Source: Sulfurospirillum cavolei
GTDB lineage: Bacteria > Campylobacterota > Campylobacteria > Campylobacterales > Sulfurospirillaceae
Length of the DNA: 64,000 nucleotides
Direction: 5' to 3'
NCBI RefSeq assembly: GCF_001548055.1
Contig: NZ_AP014724.1
Coordinates: 2,604,001-2,668,000, forward strand
This document shows positions 59,847 through 64,000 of the stretch, one piece after another. The notes beneath the pieces are model-generated. The model was not told the origin of the DNA, made no database searches, and saw only the letters and a program-made list of their open reading frames with translations. Position numbers and translations under genes: made by a program. Position 1 is the stretch's first letter, and every line of letters begins with the position of its first letter.

Positions 59847-61040
59847 TTAACGGTGAACCGATTTGATTTTTTCCAACCACTCGTTTAAAGTCTTTTCAAA
59901 CCCTATCGGCAAATTTCGATAAAAATGAAGCGGTTTTTCACTGTAGCTTTGCTCGACCCAACCGCCGAAATCGTGCGGATACAAATACCCTTTAGGTGAA
60001 GGACTTTTAAGATGTTCCGGAACCGTTAACGCCTTTTCGTTTTTGACATACGATAACGCATCGTTAATCGCCTGATAGGCACTGTTCGATTTAGGACTAC
60101 ATGCAAGGTAGATCAAGCATTGCGATAAAATAATACGCGCCTCGGGATAACCGATCTTACTCACGGCCGTTAGCGTACTGGCAGCGAGATTTAAAGCGTT
60201 AGGATTAGCGTTACCAATATCTTCGCTTGCAAGAATGATCAATCTCCGCGCAATAAAGTCGGGACTTTCCCCGCCGTCTATTAAACGTGCTAGATAATAA
60301 AGTGCCGCATCGACGTCTGAACCTCTCACGCTTTTAATCATAGCACTAATGAGATTATAATGTGTGTTATCTGAGCTCACGCCGTCTTTGAGCGCACTCG
60401 GTCGCAACGATTTTAGCGTTTCAAGGCTGACATGTAAATCGACTTTCAGTGCAAATTCCAAAAGGTTTAAAAGCGATCTGCTATCGCCGGCACTGGAACT
60501 TACGAGGTAATTCAACGCATCTTCGTCAATCGTACATGTCACGACATTTCGTACGCGCTCGACGATAGCACACAAATCCGATTCTTCTAACGGATAAAAC
60601 TCAAATAACATCATCCGTGAGCGAATACCCGAGCTTAGGACGAAGTATGGATTTTCGGTTGATGCTCCGATAAGAATCATCTCGTGATTCTCCATCGGCA
60701 ATAACAAAACCTCTTGCTGTGTTTTAGAAAGACGATGAATTTCATCGATAAAAATTAACGGTTTTTGCAAAGCGTTTTTATACTGTGAAAGAATTTTACG
60801 AATCTCTTCGACTTTAATACTGGTGGCGTCGAGCTCAAAAAAAGGCAAATCCAACTCATTCGCGACGATACGCGCTAAGGTCGTTTTCCCTACTCCTGCC
60901 GGACCGAAGAAGAGAGCATGGCTCATCGATCCTGCTTTTAACAGTTTGAAAAAAGGGCTGTTTTTTGCACTTAAGTGTTTTTGTCCGGCTAACTCTTCAA
61001 TGCGTTTCGGGCGAAAGAAGAGGGCAAAGTTATTGATCAT
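59847..61040 (-). CDS. rarA: Replication-associated recombination protein RarA (MgsA)
   Basis: 397 residues, AAA+ ATPase: FRPKRIEELAGQKHL, Walker A GPAGVGKTT at 46-54, Walker B FIDEIHRLSK, sensor GASTENPYFVL, and a C-terminal tetramerisation part (GSDVDAALYYLARLIDGGE). Acts at stalled replication forks. Overlaps the pseudouridine synthase gene by 11 bases. A near copy of the palindrome at 60428 encodes Leu-His-Val. Confidence 0.93.
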   Translation of the reverse strand: MINNFALFFRPKRIEELAGQKHLSAKNSPFFKLLKAGSMSHALFFGPAGVGKTTLARIVANELDLPFFELDATSIKVEEIRKILSQYKNALQKPLIFIDEIHRLSKTQQEVLLLPMENHEMILIGASTENPYFVLSSGIRSRMMLFEFYPLEESDLCAIVERVRNVVTCTIDEDALNYLVSSSAGDSRSLLNLLEFALKVDLHVSLETLKSLRPSALKDGVSSDNTHYNLISAMIKSVRGSDVDAALYYLARLIDGGESPDFIARRLIILASEDIGNANPNALNLAASTLTAVSKIGYPEARIILSQCLIYLACSPKSNSAYQAINDALSYVKNEKALTVPEHLKSPSPKGYLYPHDFGGWVEQSYSEKPLHFYRNLPIGFEKTLNEWLEKIKSVHR

Positions 61041-61821
61041 CGCCCTTGGTATCCTGTTTCACGTATTCAAGATAATCGCGTAAAGCATTATACTCGCTTG
61101 CATTAAAAAAACGATGTTTTCCCGGCTTCAACGTTCCTAAGTCGACTTTGCCGTAACTCACGCGTTTGAGATCTACGACATCCACGTCGAAATATCCGAA
61201 AAAGCGTCTCAGTTCTCTGTTTTTTCCTTCGTTAATCGTCACTTTAAGCGTCGAAAACGTCGGCGAATTTTTAATAATACGATACGCTAAAAACGGCGCA
61301 AACTCCATGGAATGAATCTCACTCTTGGCATGCCCGCCTTTTCGAGCATCGTCCAATTTCAATCCCTCTTGCATCGCTTTTTCCATCGCTAACGTAATCG
61401 CTCCGTTGATTTTAACGTAATAAACCCGCTCCAAATCGCCGTGCATTAACGCCGAAACCACGGTAGGAGAATCACACAGAAGCAAAAGTCCTTCACTGGC
61501 AAAATCAAGTCTTCCGACGCTTAAATAATGCCCGAATTTCGACGGAAGCGAATCATAAACCGTCTTGCGTCCGCGATCGTCTTTTTTACTTACCAATTCA
61601 CCTTTGGGTTTATGGTATACGATAACCGAATAGCCGTGCTTTTCAAAAAGCGCATTACCTTTAATTTCAATCTTGTTTTTAAAGCTCACTTGCATCGAAA
61701 GATCGTCTACGACTTTACCGTCAACTTTTACTAAGCCGTCTTTGATCAATTGATCTGCTTCGCGTCGCGAGTAGTGCGTGTTGTGGGAAATCATCTTATT
61801 GAGTCGCATTAATTCTATCAT
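61030..61821 (-). CDS. Pseudouridine synthase, RsuA/RluB family
   Basis: 263 residues: S4 RNA-binding domain (MRLNKMISHNTHYSRREADQLIKDG, residues 5-55) and a catalytic domain with GRLDFASEGLLLLCD, whose Asp is the catalytic residue. Isomerises uridine in rRNA. Which site (RsuA, RluB or RluE type) is not decided. Overlaps kdsD by four bases and rarA by 11. Confidence 0.92.
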   Translation of the reverse strand: MIELMRLNKMISHNTHYSRREADQLIKDGLVKVDGKVVDDLSMQVSFKNKIEIKGNALFEKHGYSVIVYHKPKGELVSKKDDRGRKTVYDSLPSKFGHYLSVGRLDFASEGLLLLCDSPTVVSALMHGDLERVYYVKINGAITLAMEKAMQEGLKLDDARKGGHAKSEIHSMEFAPFLAYRIIKNSPTFSTLKVTINEGKNRELRRFFGYFDVDVVDLKRVSYGKVDLGTLKPGKHRFFNASEYNALRDYLEYVKQDTKGDDQ

Positions 61822-62783
61822 TTTATCCCCGCTTCTACCAATTGGTGAATGTGCAATACGCCCTCTAGCTTACCTTGTTTATCGGTAATCGCAAGCAATT
61901 GTATTTTGTATTTTTCGATCAATGCCAACGCATCGCTTGCAAGGATCGCCGCATCGTCGATCGTTTTAGGCTGCTTCGTTGCATATTCGTACGCATACGC
62001 ATCCATACGGAAATCGTCTCGCATTAAAGCACGTCGTAAATCACCGTCGCTTAAAACGGCTAACAACGTATGGTCGCAATCCGTAATCAGTACATTGCCT
62101 AGACGTCCTTCGCTCATAGCAATAATCGCCTCTTTCAATTTTGTTTTTTCAGAAATAACGGGTAACTCACTCGTGAGCATCAAATCTTTCACTTTGACAA
62201 ACAAACGTTTGCCGAGACTTCCGCCCGGATGAAACGACGCAAAATCCTCTTTTTTAAAATTTTTCTGTTTCATAAGGCAAACGGCTAACGCATCTCCTAG
62301 CGCTAACGTCAGCGTTGTCGAACATGTAGGAGCGGCATCGAGAGGACATGCTTCTTTTTCGATGTGTAATGGGATAAAAATATCGCTGTAACGTCCCAAT
62401 GACGACTCTTTTGAGCGCGCCATACCGATCAGGGGAATTTCGAAACGTTTGATATGCGGCAAAATTTTAATCAATTCTTCACTCTCACCGCTATAACTGA
62501 TGGCTAACACGGCATCTTCTTTACCGATCATACCCAAATCTCCATGCATGGCTTCGGTCGGATGTAAAAAGAAACTGCTCGTTCCCGTACTCGCAAGTGT
62601 TGCGGCAATTTTTGCACCGATCAATCCACTTTTTCCAACCCCCGTTACGATCAGCTTTCCTTTAATCTTCGCTATCGCAGACGTTGCTTCATTGATCTCT
62701 GTCCCGATATGCGCGGCCGTGTTTAAAAGCTCTTTGGCTTCCAATTCTAATACTTCTTTGGCTATCGCTTGAAAATCTTGCAT
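61818..62783 (-). CDS. kdsD: Arabinose-5-phosphate isomerase KdsD (KpsF/GutQ family)
   Basis: 321 residues: SIS domain (VTGVGKSGLIGAKIAATLAS, HGDLGMIGKEDAVLAISYSG, about 40-170) and two CBS domains (about 205-315). Converts ribulose-5-phosphate to arabinose-5-phosphate, first step of Kdo synthesis for lipopolysaccharide. Eight bases after rnj, in the same run. Confidence 0.92.
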   Translation of the reverse strand: MQDFQAIAKEVLELEAKELLNTAAHIGTEINEATSAIAKIKGKLIVTGVGKSGLIGAKIAATLASTGTSSFFLHPTEAMHGDLGMIGKEDAVLAISYSGESEELIKILPHIKRFEIPLIGMARSKESSLGRYSDIFIPLHIEKEACPLDAAPTCSTTLTLALGDALAVCLMKQKNFKKEDFASFHPGGSLGKRLFVKVKDLMLTSELPVISEKTKLKEAIIAMSEGRLGNVLITDCDHTLLAVLSDGDLRRALMRDDFRMDAYAYEYATKQPKTIDDAAILASDALALIEKYKIQLLAITDKQGKLEGVLHIHQLVEAGIK

Positions 62784-62791
62784 CGGCGATC

Positions 62792-64000
62792 CTACATCAT
62801 GAAAATCGTCGGAACGATTGTCGGGTATTTTTTCATCTGGCGATAGATATGTTTGCGAACGACTTGTCGTACTTCGTTTTCAAGGGCGCGCGCATTTTCC
62901 AGTAGCTCTTTTTTGGCATTGGCAATAAATTGATCGATCACACCTTCCATCTCTATCGAGAAAGCTTTATCGTCTTTATCCGGCACAAGTCCGTAACTGA
63001 TAATTTTCGGCTTTGCAATCAGTTTGTGCTCGCTTTTATCGATTTGAATGACGAGCATCACGAGTCCGGCTTCCGCTAACTTTTGTCGATCGATAACGAC
63101 ATCATCGGCAATTTGCTCATTGACTTGGTTATCGATAAAGACCTTACCCGTTTTAATCGTTTTGATTTTTTTCATATATTTGCCGCACAATTCCACTTGA
63201 TCGCCGTCACTCATCAAATAGATATTACGCTCCGGAATACCGCATTGCATTGCCGTTTCTTTGTGTTTGGTAATATGATTGTATTCGCCGTGAACCGGAA
63301 GGAAAAACTTCGGTTTGACCAAGCGGAGAATCAATTTTTGCTCTTCTTGCGCAGCATGTCCGCTCACGTGAATTTCGCTAAAATCTTGGTATGCTACGTT
63401 TGCACCGCTTTTTAATAAAAAGTTTAACACCTTAGAGACGCTGCCTTCGTTACCGGGAATCGCTTTAGCGGAGATAATAATTTGATCGGTCGGTTTAATC
63501 TTTACATGTCGATGTTCATCCGTCGCCATACGATACAAGGCACTCATCGTCTCGCCTTGGCTTCCCGTCGTAACGATTAAAACGTCTTTATCGTTATGCT
63601 TATTCACTTCATGCGGATCGATAAAAATACTTTTATCCAACTGAATATACCCTAAATCAATCGCGGTAAAGAGGTTTCGTTCCATCGATCTTCCGATCAC
63701 GCAGACTTTACGTCCGTATTTTAAACCGTAATCAATTGCTTGATAAACCCTATGGATATTCGATGAGAAGGTAGACATAATCACCCGTCCCTTGGACTTT
63801 GCAAAGATAGAATCAAATGTTTTCCCGACCGTACTCTCGCTACGCGTAATACCTTCTTTATAAGAGTTGGTACTATCGCTCATTAAGCACAATACGCCTT
63901 TTTCGCCGTATGCCGCAAAACGGTTCAAATCGGTTACATACCCGTCAATCGGAGTATGATCGATTTTAAAGTCTCCCGTATGAATAATCGTTCCGGCTTC
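62792..64000 (-). CDS. rnj: Ribonuclease J, C-terminal part (5' end outside window)
   Basis: The frame remains open to base 64000, so only about 400 C-terminal residues are seen. HTGDFKIDHTPIDGY, STFSSNIHRVYQAIDYG, TGSQGETMSALYRMATDEH, FLPVHGEYNHITKHKETAM match the metallo-beta-lactamase/beta-CASP core, and the C-terminal domain follows. It degrades and processes RNA. First visible gene of the rnj-kdsD-rluB-like-rarA-fliK run. A near copy of TTACATGTAA is at 63502. Confidence 0.92.
   Translation of the reverse strand, partial: EAGTIIHTGDFKIDHTPIDGYVTDLNRFAAYGEKGVLCLMSDSTNSYKEGITRSESTVGKTFDSIFAKSKGRVIMSTFSSNIHRVYQAIDYGLKYGRKVCVIGRSMERNLFTAIDLGYIQLDKSIFIDPHEVNKHNDKDVLIVTTGSQGETMSALYRMATDEHRHVKIKPTDQIIISAKAIPGNEGSVSKVLNFLLKSGANVAYQDFSEIHVSGHAAQEEQKLILRLVKPKFFLPVHGEYNHITKHKETAMQCGIPERNIYLMSDGDQVELCGKYMKKIKTIKTGKVFIDNQVNEQIADDVVIDRQKLAEAGLVMLVIQIDKSEHKLIAKPKIISYGLVPDKDDKAFSIEMEGVIDQFIANAKKELLENARALENEVRQVVRKHIYRQMKKYPTIVPTIFMM

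Overview
The window is a contiguous piece of a bacterial chromosome of roughly 43% GC, densely coded on both strands. It very probably comes from a Campylobacterota (Epsilonproteobacteria) genome, most like a Sulfurospirillum-type free-living species. The evidence is a PEB1-type amino acid ABC transporter, a threonyl-tRNA synthetase without a TGS domain, the block ccoG / rpsU / UPF0323 lipoprotein / glutathionylspermidine-synthase-like protein / 2-hydroxyacid dehydrogenase / YajQ (the same set sits together as Cj0369-Cj0374 in Campylobacter jejuni, from memory), several small periplasmic cytochromes c, and histidine kinases with the HQWRQPL H-box. No rRNA, CRISPR array, prophage or insertion sequence was seen. 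One tRNA, tRNA-Val(GAC), is present. No gene-free stretch exceeds about 210 bases.

Layout. 1-2146: zinc uptake ABC system (znuA cut by the window edge, znuC, znuB). 2133-3899: DMT exporter, a cytochrome c and a haem-less relative. 3987-6531: polar amino acid ABC transporter whose permease carries an unusual extracytoplasmic insert. 6560-10242: pyrC, response regulator, kinase and PilZ protein in one run. 10324-13006: aldo/keto reductase, then glnK-amt. 13054-17016: periplasmic binding protein, kinase, regulator and periplasmic cyclophilin in one run. 17145-21816: methyltransferase, small periplasmic protein, MFS exporter, chemoreceptor, MarC. 21888-23600: an AT-rich accessory patch with a GIY-YIG-like protein, a small protein that aligns with the C-terminal half of FtsZ, and a three-repeat zinc-ribbon protein. 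23650-30518: msrA, an MlaE/F/D lipid transport operon with its lipoprotein, a DUF1104 protein, a two-component pair, and two cytochromes c. 30609-33149: a divergent cytochrome bd-superfamily complex made of two CydA-like subunits, one with a C-terminal haem c.

33380-41212: malate synthase G, diacylglycerol kinase, a DsrE-like protein and the Cj0371-0374-like cluster with rpsU. 41421-44927: a degenerate serine-recombinase-like protein, ccoG, a TDT-family transporter and a lipoprotein. 44977-50085: tRNA-Val, thrS, infC, rpmI, rplT, and glmM-lspA. 50197-53772: membrane protein, K+ channel with RCK domains, rpsT, prfA. 53779-57701: Bax-like glucosaminidase, dapF, coaE, purM, ElyC-like protein. 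57705-64000: a tight run rnj - kdsD - rluB/rsuA-like - rarA - fliK - flhB-like.

The most striking genome-level signal is the 10-base palindrome TTACATGTAA. It occurs 11 times exactly in 64 kb (about 0.1-0.2 expected by a rough hand estimate), with about 15 further one-mismatch copies. Inside genes it repeatedly forces the tripeptide Leu-His-Val into unrelated proteins, so the constraint appears to act on DNA. The best candidates for undescribed biology are this palindrome, the FtsZ C-domain-like mini-protein at 22846, and the CydA/CydA-like redox complex at 30609-33149. All functional calls come from reading the sequence and recalled family knowledge; no database search was run.
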